Source: Prevotella sp. UBA2809
Lineage (GTDB): Bacteria > Bacteroidota > Bacteroidia > Bacteroidales > Bacteroidaceae
Direction: 5' to 3'
Length of the DNA stretch: 64,000 nucleotides
Assembly (NCBI GenBank): GCA_002351725.1
Contig: DEHD01000034.1
Location: forward strand, 1-64,000
The notes under the pieces were generated by a model, which ran no database searches, was not told the DNA's origin, and saw only the letters and a program-made list of their open reading frames with translations. Positions 42,905 to 52,260 of this stretch are shown piece by piece. Every line of letters begins with the position of its first letter. The stretch's first letter is position 1. The position numbers and the translations under genes are program-made.

Positions 42905-44365
42905 TTAGTGCTTTTTGAAATTCCACTTGGAATTGTCGCTATTGAAATCGTATTTTGCAAGGGTAGGAGTAGAGTCGCCTGCTGAATAAAGGCAGAACTC
43001 CTTGTTGATACCCTGCTGACCAGGGATGGCCTTCGGCATGATGCGGTAGGTGCCATCAGTGAGCTGCTCGATACGCCAGAGCTGTTCGTCAGCGCCGGTA
43101 TAGGCTGGAACAGTGGTTACCTCCTTATCGGCAGTAGCAGCGAGTGCACGCTCAGTGCCCTCGATGGTAATCTTGAAGTATGGATTGCTCAGATAACCAC
43201 CTGCGCTGTCAACAGGGGTGATAGTCCAACGCTGGTGTGGACGGTACATGTAGTCGCCGATGCGGGCAGGAATGTCGCCCTTGGGCCATGTGTCGATAAC
43301 CTCTGCGAGTGTCTGGTTGGCGATGGGCTTTACTGGCTGCTGCATCTGGTTGCGGTTGAACCAACCCTGGCGCTCCTGCTTCATACGGACAAAGTCGACA
43401 GTAAGCTCCAGTGCATAGCCACGGCGCTCTGACTCAATGGCAAAGTTGCCGCCCTTGAAGTTGTCGCCAGCTACAGGCCAGCCGTTCTTCCAGACGATAG
43501 GACGTACGGCCAATACCGAACGACCGCTCTGCTCAAAGTCGGCCTCCCAGTGGAATGACATCACCTCCACACCCTCGTCGATGATGTAACGACCGAAGTG
43601 TCCGGCTCCACAGGCACGCTGTTCTGCTGCAATCACCATCTTACCGCCTCCGTGGTACATGTCACGACCAACATTGTCGATATATGGGCCTTCAACGTTG
43701 CGTGAACGGCCTACTACTATATTATAGGTAGAGTTAACACCGTCGCAGCAGGTGCCGTGTGTACCCAGCAGATAGTACCAGCCGTCGCGATATATCAGGT
43801 CGGAAGCCTCACAGTCGATGGCGATATCCTTTTCCTTGTTGCCTTTCTTGCGGAAACCGGTCTGTGGGTCGAGCTCAATCAGACGGATGGTTCCGAAATA
43901 GGTACCATAGCTTACCCAAAGACGACCTGTTGTAGGATCTAACAAAAGGCCTGGGTCGATGGCATCTTGATCTTCCATACCGTCAGAGGCACATACCTCT
44001 ACGGCCTCACTCCATTTGAAGTCTGGCGACTTAGGATCAAGAGTCTTATTCCACATAGTAAGGATACGGCCAGCGTGTCCACCGCCAAGACCACCACCTG
44101 TTGCACCATAGATACAGAGGTAACGATCGCCTATTTTCAGCATGTCGGGGGCTGCACCGCCTCCAGGGCGCTCAGCGCCACTGTGCCAGCTCCAGCCGTC
44201 GTCTGAGATGATACCGCCACCACCAGTTCCGAAGGTGTAGTATTTCCCATCGCATTCAGCGATGGTCGAGGGATCGTGGATATAAGGAGCGCCAATCTGC
44301 GCAGAAACTGTTTCAACACAGAGGCACAGAGAAACAGAGACTAATAGAAATATATTTTTTTTCAT
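42905..44365 (-). CDS. GH43 arabinanase-like enzyme with C-terminal ricin-type lectin domain
   Basis: This 486-residue enzyme starts at ATG 44365; an in-frame TTG at 44374 lies in the TCAAT repeat and is less likely. After a signal peptide (ending VSAQ), the five-bladed propeller shows the three GH43 acids: the base in YIHDPSTI, the pKa modulator in QDAIDPGLL and the acid in CEASDLIY. The IHDPS start resembles endo-1,5-alpha-arabinanases, although arabinofuranosidase or xylosidase activity is possible. A C-terminal region (about 375-486) contains repeats with W-rich signatures (DEQLWRIEQ, NSKWNFKKH) like the QxW motif of ricin-type/CBM13 domains, giving glycan binding. It lies downstream of a second GH43 gene. 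Confidence 0.85.
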   Translation of the reverse strand: MKKNIFLLVSVSLCLCVETVSAQIGAPYIHDPSTIAECDGKYYTFGTGGGGIISDDGWSWHSGAERPGGGAAPDMLKIGDRYLCIYGATGGGLGGGHAGRILTMWNKTLDPKSPDFKWSEAVEVCASDGMEDQDAIDPGLLLDPTTGRLWVSYGTYFGTIRLIELDPQTGFRKKGNKEKDIAIDCEASDLIYRDGWYYLLGTHGTCCDGVNSTYNIVVGRSRNVEGPYIDNVGRDMYHGGGKMVIAAEQRACGAGHFGRYIIDEGVEVMSFHWEADFEQSGRSVLAVRPIVWKNGWPVAGDNFKGGNFAIESERRGYALELTVDFVRMKQERQGWFNRNQMQQPVKPIANQTLAEVIDTWPKGDIPARIGDYMYRPHQRWTITPVDSAGGYLSNPYFKITIEGTERALAATADKEVTTVPAYTGADEQLWRIEQLTDGTYRIMPKAIPGQQGINKEFCLYSAGDSTPTLAKYDFNSDNSKWNFKKH

Positions 44366-44398
44366 AATTATCAATTGTCAATTATCAATTATCAATTC
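44366..44398. repeat. TCAATTA tandem repeat in GH43-GH43 spacer
   Basis: Four units of TCAATT(A/G) fill the spacer between the two GH43 genes and abut the start codon at 44365. It belongs to the same class as the repeat in the HTCS linker. Confidence 0.7.
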
Positions 44399-46485
44399 TT
44401 AACTACTTTGTAGTTTGTGACGGGTTTTCCGTTCTCGTCGAGGAAGCGAACACAGAAATCACTCATACCTGGGCCATTGATGATGGCGCCGCGCAGGATA
44501 TTACGTCCTTTCTTCAGTGTGATACGTGGTGACATGGCGTCGTCCTTCACCATACGGCGGTCGCCAGAGAGCAGCAAAGTCTCCTTGCCATTCAACCACC
44601 ACATAGAGGCTGAGTTAGAACCAACAGCCAGACGTACGTTCTCTATATCCTCATCGCAGTCGATGATAGTAACAGCCCAGAAAAGTACACCATAAACCTG
44701 CTGTCCCCATTTCTCAGCGAAGCGGAACAGCTTCACGTTCATGTTCTCACTGTCAAGAGCATGCCAGGTGAGTGTCTGGTTTACGTTGACAATTTTGGGT
44801 TTGGCTGGTTCTTGAGGCTGTCCGAAACCACGTCCGAAGCCTGCGGGAACCTCCTCGCGCTGGAATGATACCTTAACCTTCTGACCATCCTTTGGTACGA
44901 TGGTCTGCTGTCCTTTGAAGTACTGCATGCCAAAGTGCTCACGCAGATAAGAGTCGGTAAATACGGTATTACCGCTGTTAGGCTTGTCAATTGGCTCCAA
45001 GAGCAACCAGCGACGGATGAAACCTTCATTATCTGGCTTTGCTGGTGTGGCAGTGGCAGGTGAGAAGTACTTTGGACGGTTCTTGAACTGAACCCAGTCG
45101 ATGCTGACACCGGCTTTGCCCTCGCAGGTCACAACCAGATCGGTAACACCCTTTGGTGTGTACTCAAGTGGCGTCGTGAGTGTGAGCCACTGATTGCTGA
45201 AGTCGCGACGGAACATAGCAGGAGCACCAGCTGGTGTCTCTGGCTTAACGGTCATCTCTATCTTGGCGATAATCTTTCCGTTTGCAGTCTTCTCGCGGAT
45301 AAACAGAGTGGTATTATCTGTAGCCTTTGCGTTTACAATCAGATAGCCTTCGGTCAGACAGTCGAAGTTCACATCATTATATTTAATCCAACTTCCCTTG
45401 ACAGGCAGTGTGGCCTGATAGCTGCGGAAGGTGTTAACGGTGTCAATTAGCTGAGAGGTAACATCATTACTTGCAGAACTGTAGCGGTCAATCTCTATCT
45501 TCTCAGTAGCATTGTTGATACCTACGCCACGCATGGTTGGCTTCACCTCTTGAATGGTGCCATCGGCATTGAAATACAGTTTCTCGATACAAACAGAGCG
45601 GCGCTTGTCATCGCGTGGTGAGAAATCGTTGTGATGATAGAACAGATACCACTGTCCTTTGTAGTTCACAATGCTGTGGTGATTCGTCCAACAGCCATTG
45701 GCATGCTCGGCCATGATGAGACCTTTGTACTCGTAAGGTCCCATCGGGTTCTTACTCATTGCGTAGCCAAGAACCTCAGTGTTCTCGCGCACGTACGGAT
45801 ATGTAAGGTAATAATTACCCTTATATTCGAAAGCGAATGGACCTTCAGCCTGGCGGCTTGGCAGACCTTTCAGGCAGTTAACGCCCATCATTTCAAACTC
45901 TCGGTCGCCCCACTTTACTTTTTCCTTTGGTGTGTCGTCGGCCAGCTCCTTCATGTTTGGCTTGAGTTTAGCGCAACGTCCTGCACCCCAGAAGATGTAG
46001 GCATTACCGTCTGATGCCTGGAGAACGCATGGGTCGATACCATTGATGCCTTTAATTGGCTCTGCCTCTGGAATGAATGGACCTGTAGGACTGTCGGCGA
46101 TGGCTACGCCTACTCCAAAGCCTCTGCCGTCTTTAGGTGCTGAGGGAAAATAGAAATAGTACTTTCCGTTTCGCTCTATGCAGTCGGGAGCCCACATAGA
46201 GTAGGAGTTTGGTCTTACCCAGGGAACTTTGTTCTGAGTTACAATCACACCATGGTCGGTCCAATCGGTAAGATTGTCGGATGAGAACACATGATAGTCT
46301 TCCATGCAGAACCAGTCCTGACGCTGATCGGCAGGTGGCATGATGTCGTGCGATGGGTAGAGATACACACGGTTATTGAAAACACGTGCTGTCGGGTCAG
46401 CCGAGAACTGGTCACGGATAACCGGATTCTGTGCCATAGATACCAAAGGCACAGACATGAGTAATGAAAGATAAATCTTCTTCAT
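44392..46485 (-). CDS. GH43 glycosidase with CBM6-like and C-terminal beta domains
   Basis: This 697-residue secreted enzyme has a signal peptide ending in VSMAQ. The GH43 propeller (about 20-330) shows the catalytic acids in FSADPTARV, NGIDPCVL and RQAEGPFAF, and the conserved NGCWTNHHSIV region. A CBM6-like jelly roll follows (about 340-475, IEIDRYSSAS to VSIDWVQFKNRPK). A further C-terminal beta-sandwich (about 495-697, GFIRRWLLLEPI to the end) has no family I can name with confidence. The enzyme probably removes arabinose or xylose from a hemicellulose such as arabinoxylan. It is the first gene of the two-gene GH43 unit. A weak -7 element (TATCTTTA on the minus strand) lies shortly upstream. 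Confidence 0.88.
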   Translation of the reverse strand: MKKIYLSLLMSVPLVSMAQNPVIRDQFSADPTARVFNNRVYLYPSHDIMPPADQRQDWFCMEDYHVFSSDNLTDWTDHGVIVTQNKVPWVRPNSYSMWAPDCIERNGKYYFYFPSAPKDGRGFGVGVAIADSPTGPFIPEAEPIKGINGIDPCVLQASDGNAYIFWGAGRCAKLKPNMKELADDTPKEKVKWGDREFEMMGVNCLKGLPSRQAEGPFAFEYKGNYYLTYPYVRENTEVLGYAMSKNPMGPYEYKGLIMAEHANGCWTNHHSIVNYKGQWYLFYHHNDFSPRDDKRRSVCIEKLYFNADGTIQEVKPTMRGVGINNATEKIEIDRYSSASNDVTSQLIDTVNTFRSYQATLPVKGSWIKYNDVNFDCLTEGYLIVNAKATDNTTLFIREKTANGKIIAKIEMTVKPETPAGAPAMFRRDFSNQWLTLTTPLEYTPKGVTDLVVTCEGKAGVSIDWVQFKNRPKYFSPATATPAKPDNEGFIRRWLLLEPIDKPNSGNTVFTDSYLREHFGMQYFKGQQTIVPKDGQKVKVSFQREEVPAGFGRGFGQPQEPAKPKIVNVNQTLTWHALDSENMNVKLFRFAEKWGQQVYGVLFWAVTIIDCDEDIENVRLAVGSNSASMWWLNGKETLLLSGDRRMVKDDAMSPRITLKKGRNILRGAIINGPGMSDFCVRFLDENGKPVTNYKVVKN

Positions 46486-46842
46486 TGGCGATGGTTTATT
46501 ATTATAAAGATAGTAATACTCTCAGTTTATTCATACATACATCATTTATTAGAGTGTTTTTTCTCTAAAACGTTTAATCAGACATAGGATTTTTTTTAAG
46601 AATTGTTTCTTTTCTTTTTTATTGAATGTGGTATTTTGTTTGCGTTTTTGTGTCTTCTGCTGGCGTAGAAGGTTAATTTTGTGAAAATAAGATAGCAGAA
46701 TCGCTTGTTTTTACCCTCTAACCAAATAGGAAATAATTAATAAATGTAACAAAGACTTTGTAATTTGTAACATTTTAGGGTTTTCCTTGCTTTTTACAAA
46801 CTCTACGTTACAAAAAATAAAGTATTTAAGTTAATTTTAATT

Positions 46843-46850
46843 TATCTTTG
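46843..46850 (+). promoter_or_regulatory. -7 element of the second SusC promoter
   Basis: TATCTTTG with predicted transcription start near 46857, leaving a 5' leader of about 206 nt before the SusC ATG at 47063. There is no TTTG -33 box at the usual distance, suggesting dependence on an activator or alternative sigma factor. Confidence 0.6.
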
Positions 46851-46903
46851 CACGCAATTCGGTATATCCGAACTCAACTATAACGTATTAAAACTTTTAA
46901 AAA

Positions 46904-46981
46904 ATGACTTATGACCCGAAACAATTCGTCCTAACTAATGAGCCCGCTAACCTATTTAATGTATTTAGGTGGCGAACTTAG
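46904..46981 (+). CDS. Possible 25-codon leader ORF upstream of SusC
   Basis: ATG at 46904 to TAG at 46979-46981 encodes a 25-residue peptide beginning MTYDPKQF and ending FRWRT, within the transcribed leader of the SusC/SusD operon. It has no signal peptide. A 6-bp hairpin (46991-47007) lies 9 nt after its stop. It may be a regulatory leader peptide or simply part of a structured leader; translation is unproven. Confidence 0.35.
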   Translation: MTYDPKQFVLTNEPANLFNVFRWRT

Positions 46982-46990
46982 GGTAGTGCT

Positions 46991-47007
46991 TTTCAGTACT
47001 CCTGAAA
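46991..47007 (+). promoter_or_regulatory. Leader hairpin upstream of SusC
   Basis: TTTCAG (46991-46996) pairs with CTGAAA (47002-47007) around a 5-nt loop, between the leader ORF and the SusC start. It is short, with no T-tract, so it is more likely a leader structure than a terminator. Confidence 0.35.
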
Positions 47008-47062
47008 CTAAATCAACTAGAGAATTATTATCAAACCAATTATCTATAGTTAAAACTTAAGT

Positions 47063-50000
47063 ATGAATCGAAATTTTAGAAAGACAGCGCTGCTGATGGG
47101 TACCATGGCCTTTTTGGGACTTGGTTACTCTTCGAATGCCTATGCCGCAGAGTCTCCTCAGGAGGTTCAGCAGGCAACGAAGAAGATTACAGGTACTGTA
47201 GTCGATGCACAGGGCCCCGTTATCGGAGCTAGCGTGGTTGAAAAAGGTAAGACCGGAAACGGTGTGATTACCGATTTTGACGGAAACTTTACTCTCACTG
47301 TTAGCCCAGGAGCTACAATCGTTGTATCTTACGTGGGTTATCAGACTCAGGAAATCAAGGTTGGCAATCAGTCTTCTATCAACATCACACTGAAGGAAGA
47401 TGATGCTTTACTTGATGAAGTAGTAGTTGTTGGTTACGGTACCATGAAGAAGAAGCTGGTTACCGGTGCTACAGTTCAGGTAAAGGGTGAGGAAATCGCC
47501 AAACTGAATACAACCAACGCTCTTGAGGCTATGCAGTCAAGCACTCCTGGTGTACAGATCACCCAGAGTTCTACTCAGCCTGGTAAGGGATATAAGGTTT
47601 ACATCCGTGGTATCGGTACTACAGGTAACTCTTCACCTCTTTATGTAATCGATGGTGTTGCTGGTGGTAGTCTCGATGATATTAACCCTGCTGATATCGA
47701 GAGCATCGATATTCTGAAGGATGCTGCATCTGCTGCCATCTATGGCGCTCGTGCTGCAAACGGTGTTATCCTGGTTACAACCAAGCAGGGTAAGGCTGGT
47801 AAGATCGAACTCAGTTACAATGGCGCTATGGGTTGGTCTAACGTTTACAAGCGTCCACAGCTGCTCAATGCACAGCAGTACATGACAATTTTGGATGAGT
47901 ATTTCTTTAATACATCTGGAGCCAAGCTTAATTGGGCAGATTATGTTCCACAGGACATCCTTAATAAAGTTAATAATGGCTGGCAGGGTACTGACTGGTG
48001 GGATGTATTCACAAATAAGAATGCCGTACAACAGAATCATTCTGTAACTTTGACTGGTGGTACAGACCGCTCTAAGTTTGCTATGTCTTACACCTATACC
48101 GGTAACGAGGGTATCATGGGTGCGGAAATGGCATCTTACTACAAACGTCACACTATCCGTATTAATAGCGACCACGTTCTTCTGAAGGCTAAGGATTTCG
48201 ATGCTATCACCATCGGTGAGAACATTTCTATTGGCTACAATAAGAACCACGACCTTGCTGAGGATGGTATGTATTGGAGCTATATTCATAGTCTGCTTCA
48301 GACCACACCACTGATGCCACAGTATGCAGATAATGGCGATATCTATGCTTATCAGAATGCTGATGGTACACCATCTTATGGTCAGGGATGGAATCCTGGT
48401 TTGTTCAGCAACCCATGGGAAAACCTTTCTAAGGGTGGTTTCAACTCTTTGGCTGAGAGCCGTAATTTCAATGCAAGCGCAACTGCATTCTTGACCATCC
48501 AGCCTATCAAGGGCCTGAGATTCCGTTCGCAGTTCAACTATAATTGGGGTGCTGGTGCATATCGTAACTTTGGTATTCCTCGCGCACCAGCAGAAGGTTC
48601 TGCTATTGTTAAGGAATATAGCGTAAACCAGAGTGCTTGGTTGAACAGCAACTTCTCTGTTGAAAATACTCTTACCTACGATCTTCCTATTTTTGCTGGT
48701 CACAAGATCAGTGCAATGGTTGGTCAGAGCTTCCAGAGTACTGCTTGGAGCTTTAACATTGGTGGTTCTAACAAGGTCGCTTATGGCGATCAGCTCGCAA
48801 CTCTGAAGGATTGGAATTCTGCATGGCTATCTAATGTTAAGTTAGCCAATGCTACTGATGCAACTCTGACAGGTAAACCAAATGACGAAGAGTACCTCGC
48901 TTCTTGGTTCGGTCGTTTGACTTGGGACTGGAACGAGCGTTATATGGCTACTGTAACCATGCGTTATGATGGTTCTAGTATCTTCACTGACGGTAAGCGT
49001 TGGGGCTTCTTCCCATCTGTATCTGCAGGTTGGGTAATCAGCAATGAGCCATTCATGGAGAAGACTAAGAGCTGGCTCGACTTCTTCAAGATCCGTGCTT
49101 CTTGGGGTCAGAACGGTAACAAGGATATCTCTAAGTATCAGTATCTGGCTACAATCGCTCTCTCAGGTGATGCTAACGATAGCGGTTATAAGTTCGGTTC
49201 TGATCTGGCTACTTCTGTTTCAGGTACTCCTAACACAGGTGCTTATGCAAACATCGTACCTAACTCTGACCTGACTTGGGAGACATCTGAGCAGCTTGAC
49301 TTAGGTTTCGACGCTCGTTTCCTCAACAACCGTCTTGGTGTAAACTTCGACTGGTATAAGAAGACTACAAAGGACTGGTTGATCACCGGACCGCAGATTG
49401 CTATTCAGGGTACTAACCCTGCTGCTATCAATGGAGGTGACGTTGAGAACACAGGTTTTGAGCTCGCTCTCTCTTGGAATGATAAGATAGGTAAGGACTT
49501 TAATTACAATATTGGTGTAAACCTGGCTACTAATAAGAATAAGGTAACTCGTATTGCTAACCAGAATCACTATTTGAATGGTCCTGGTGGTGTTCTCTCA
49601 CAGGGTACAGAATATGTATATCGTGCTGAAGAGGGTAAGCCTATCGGTTACTTCTATGGCATGTCATACAGTGGTATCTGGCAGAATCAGGAGCAGATTG
49701 ATGCTGCACGTCAGGCTGGTAAGGCTGTTCTTGACAATGCACAGCCTGGTGACTGCATCTGGGATGACTGGAATAATGATGGTGTGATTACTTATGCTGA
49801 GGGTGACGCTTGCGACCGTCACGAGATAGGTAATCCTAATCCAGACGTCATGCTTGGTGTAAACATCGGCTTGAACTTCAAGGGCTTTGACTTTGCTGTA
49901 AACGGTGCAGGTGCATTCGGTCAGCAGATTATGCGTTCTTACCGTTCATTCGGCGATGATCCAGACCAGAACTACGATACCACTATTCTTAACCGTTGGC

Positions 50001-50335
50001 ATGGTGAGGGTACCTCAAACACTCAGCCACGTATTTCTGCAACAGGTCACCAGAATACAATTTGGGTATCTAACCGCTATATGGAGGATGCTGACTACTT
50101 TAAGATTAAGACTGTAACTCTGGGTTATGACTTTAAGAACATCTGGAAGTCTTGTCCATTCCAGCAGCTCCGTCTCTATGTTCAGGCTCAGAACCTCTAC
50201 ACATTCACCAAGTACACAGGTCTCGATCCTGAGGTAGGAAACTCTGGTGGTGGTACTGGTTGGGCTTCTGGTATCGACCTTGGTCTTTACCCAACCTCAC
50301 GTACTTATTTGGTTGGTGCAAGTATTAAATTCTAA
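47063..50335 (+). CDS. SusC/RagA-family TonB-linked outer-membrane transporter (second PUL)
   Basis: This 1090-residue protein has a signal peptide ending near NAYAAE, then a carboxypeptidase-D-like domain (KITGTVVDAQGPVIGASV, about 42-115). The DEVVVVGYGTMKKK box and plug (VRG-like VYIRGIGTTGNSSPLYVIDG, IDILKDAASAAIYGARAANG) follow, and the long barrel ends in VGASIKF. It is the first gene of a SusC-SusD-lipoprotein unit. By eye, codon choice in this gene and the next two is strongly biased to GGT, GCT, TCT and CGT compared with other genes in the window, which usually marks high expression. No degradative enzyme directly follows, so its glycan is unknown. Confidence 0.96.
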   Translation: MNRNFRKTALLMGTMAFLGLGYSSNAYAAESPQEVQQATKKITGTVVDAQGPVIGASVVEKGKTGNGVITDFDGNFTLTVSPGATIVVSYVGYQTQEIKVGNQSSINITLKEDDALLDEVVVVGYGTMKKKLVTGATVQVKGEEIAKLNTTNALEAMQSSTPGVQITQSSTQPGKGYKVYIRGIGTTGNSSPLYVIDGVAGGSLDDINPADIESIDILKDAASAAIYGARAANGVILVTTKQGKAGKIELSYNGAMGWSNVYKRPQLLNAQQYMTILDEYFFNTSGAKLNWADYVPQDILNKVNNGWQGTDWWDVFTNKNAVQQNHSVTLTGGTDRSKFAMSYTYTGNEGIMGAEMASYYKRHTIRINSDHVLLKAKDFDAITIGENISIGYNKNHDLAEDGMYWSYIHSLLQTTPLMPQYADNGDIYAYQNADGTPSYGQGWNPGLFSNPWENLSKGGFNSLAESRNFNASATAFLTIQPIKGLRFRSQFNYNWGAGAYRNFGIPRAPAEGSAIVKEYSVNQSAWLNSNFSVENTLTYDLPIFAGHKISAMVGQSFQSTAWSFNIGGSNKVAYGDQLATLKDWNSAWLSNVKLANATDATLTGKPNDEEYLASWFGRLTWDWNERYMATVTMRYDGSSIFTDGKRWGFFPSVSAGWVISNEPFMEKTKSWLDFFKIRASWGQNGNKDISKYQYLATIALSGDANDSGYKFGSDLATSVSGTPNTGAYANIVPNSDLTWETSEQLDLGFDARFLNNRLGVNFDWYKKTTKDWLITGPQIAIQGTNPAAINGGDVENTGFELALSWNDKIGKDFNYNIGVNLATNKNKVTRIANQNHYLNGPGGVLSQGTEYVYRAEEGKPIGYFYGMSYSGIWQNQEQIDAARQAGKAVLDNAQPGDCIWDDWNNDGVITYAEGDACDRHEIGNPNPDVMLGVNIGLNFKGFDFAVNGAGAFGQQIMRSYRSFGDDPDQNYDTTILNRWHGEGTSNTQPRISATGHQNTIWVSNRYMEDADYFKIKTVTLGYDFKNIWKSCPFQQLRLYVQAQNLYTFTKYTGLDPEVGNSGGGTGWASGIDLGLYPTSRTYLVGASIKF

Positions 50336-50350
50336 TTCGACTATTAAGAT

Positions 50351-52240
50351 ATGAAAAAATATATTTTATCATCGTTAGCTGTTTTGTCAGCAGGTGTGTT
50401 TACATCTTGTAATGACATGTTGGACACAGATCCACGTGTTACAGAGTTGACTCAGGCAACTTTCCCTGGTAAGCCTGCAGACGTTGAGGCTCTGAATGCA
50501 GCTACCTACAGTATCATGAATACTATGGGTGGTGGTGACTCAGATAACCAGAATATTTTCTTTTGGTGGGAAGTAATGTCTGATAACTGCTACGGAAGTG
50601 GTGGTTTGCAGGACAACAAGGTTAAGTCACTCCATCATCTCGTTGAGATGAGTACTAGCCAGTACGAAACTCCATTCATCCTCCTTTATGGTGGTATCTC
50701 ACGTGCAAACAATACTATCGAGACTATTGATAATGTGCCCTGGACTGAGGCTCAGAAGGCTCAGCGTAACCAGCTCCTTGGTGAGGCATTCTTTATGCGT
50801 GGTCTCTATACTCTGTGGCTCACTCAGCTGTTTGGCGATGTGCCCTTGATTACCTCTACAACCATCACTCCTGAGATGGAGGAACAGGTTAGTGCTGAGG
50901 ATGTTATTTATCCACAGCTTCTGTCTGACTTCGTTTCTGCTAAAAATCTTATGGGTACCGATAAGGGATTTGGTGATGGTCATGCAAACAAGTATGTTGC
51001 TGAGGCTTTCATTGCTCGTGCCTATATGTTCTGGGCTGGTTTCTATAAGAAAGTTGGGGAACTTGCTTCAGGCTCAGCTCCTGCTGTTACATTGGTTGAA
51101 CAGGAAGGTTGCTCAGGTTCTCTTTCTCAGGCTGATGTTGTTGCTGGTCTGAAGGAAATTGTTGGAAGTGGTTCTTACAAGCTTCTTGAAGACTTCCGCT
51201 CACTCTGGCAGTACTCTAACAGTCTGCTTTGGGACGAGGCTCACGATGGCAAGAATCATGCTTATGACTTTATCGCTGACATGAAGCGCGAAAACTGCTT
51301 CGACCAGCCAGGTATGGGTAATGGTAATCCTGAGGAACTCTTCCAGATTCAGTTCATGAACGCATCTTCTTGGAATATCGGTGGTACATACAACGCTCAG
51401 CGTATGTATTCTAACTATATTTCAGTATTCTGGGGTCTCAGAAATGGTGCTTCTAACCAGAATGGTGACCGTAATCTTACATATCCATTCAATCAGGGTT
51501 GGGGTCAGGGTACTCCTTCATGCAATATCTGGGATGACTGGACAGATGCTGAGACTGCTGGTGGTTATACCGATCTTCGTAAGAAGGCTTCTTTGATTGA
51601 TCTTGATAACGAACTTGCACAGTATACTTATGAGAAGGATGACTGTGAGGAGTCAGGCTATTCTGTTAAGAAGTATGCTGAGGTAAACCTGGACGCCGCA
51701 GGTGCAAACAACGATACATGGTGGACTATGGCTGAAGGATATTCAAGTAGTTCATTGGGTAATAGTATGCAGGGCGATCACTTTGAAGACTTCTACCTGA
51801 TGCGTTATGCTGACGTTCTATTGATGCTTACCGAGCTTACTGGTGATGCTCAGTACATGAATTTGGTTCAGAAGCGTGCTGGAGTTCCTGAGACTCCTTA
51901 TTCACTGAAGGCCGTTCAGAACGAGCGTCGTTGGGAGTTCTGTTTCGAGGGAATTCGTTTCAACGATATGCGCCGTTGGTCAGGAATTGACTCTGGCGAA
52001 GGCTCATATGCTGCTAAGGCTCTTCAGGCTCAGGATGGAAAACTGGTTGTATGCCTTGGTCAGAAAGGTAACAAGCGTCCAATGCACCACATGACAAGTT
52101 CTTGGTCTTCACGTTATGCTGCCACCAATGGTTTCTTGGCAAAGCCTCAGACTCAGATCACTCTGATGAATGGTAAGATGACTCAGAACCCAGGATGGGA
52201 TGCTTCTGATCAAACTACACAATACAAAGTACTTTATTAA
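50351..52240 (+). CDS. SusD/RagB-family lipoprotein (second PUL)
   Basis: This 629-residue surface lipoprotein has a lipobox (GVFTSC, Cys 20) and starts 15 nt after SusC. SusD features include the helical GEAFFMRGLYTLWLTQLFGDVPL segment near 155, the KYVAEAFIARAYMFWAG segment near 215, and the C-terminal FYLMRYADVLLMLTELTGD and ERRWEFCFEGIRFNDMRRW motifs. It is longer than the first SusD of the window (521 residues), with an enlarged middle region. It caps the SusC at 47063 and binds its glycan. Confidence 0.95.
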   Translation: MKKYILSSLAVLSAGVFTSCNDMLDTDPRVTELTQATFPGKPADVEALNAATYSIMNTMGGGDSDNQNIFFWWEVMSDNCYGSGGLQDNKVKSLHHLVEMSTSQYETPFILLYGGISRANNTIETIDNVPWTEAQKAQRNQLLGEAFFMRGLYTLWLTQLFGDVPLITSTTITPEMEEQVSAEDVIYPQLLSDFVSAKNLMGTDKGFGDGHANKYVAEAFIARAYMFWAGFYKKVGELASGSAPAVTLVEQEGCSGSLSQADVVAGLKEIVGSGSYKLLEDFRSLWQYSNSLLWDEAHDGKNHAYDFIADMKRENCFDQPGMGNGNPEELFQIQFMNASSWNIGGTYNAQRMYSNYISVFWGLRNGASNQNGDRNLTYPFNQGWGQGTPSCNIWDDWTDAETAGGYTDLRKKASLIDLDNELAQYTYEKDDCEESGYSVKKYAEVNLDAAGANNDTWWTMAEGYSSSSLGNSMQGDHFEDFYLMRYADVLLMLTELTGDAQYMNLVQKRAGVPETPYSLKAVQNERRWEFCFEGIRFNDMRRWSGIDSGEGSYAAKALQAQDGKLVVCLGQKGNKRPMHHMTSSWSSRYAATNGFLAKPQTQITLMNGKMTQNPGWDASDQTTQYKVLY

Positions 52241-52260
52241 TAATATAATAAGAAATTGAT

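Larger units (their letters stand above)
46486..47062 (+). other. 577-bp intergenic region with divergent leaders
   Basis: An A/T-rich region lies between the divergent GH43 and SusC genes. The left 350 bp holds no feature I can identify beyond T-rich tracts. The right part contains the SusC -7 element (46843-46850), a leader of about 200 nt with a 25-codon ORF (46904-46981), and a small hairpin (46991-47007). Confidence 0.6.

Noticed and set aside
47633..48703. 356-codon open frame on the minus strand
   Set aside because: It lies wholly antisense to the SusC gene, which is strongly codon-biased; the translation has no signal, motif or family resemblance.
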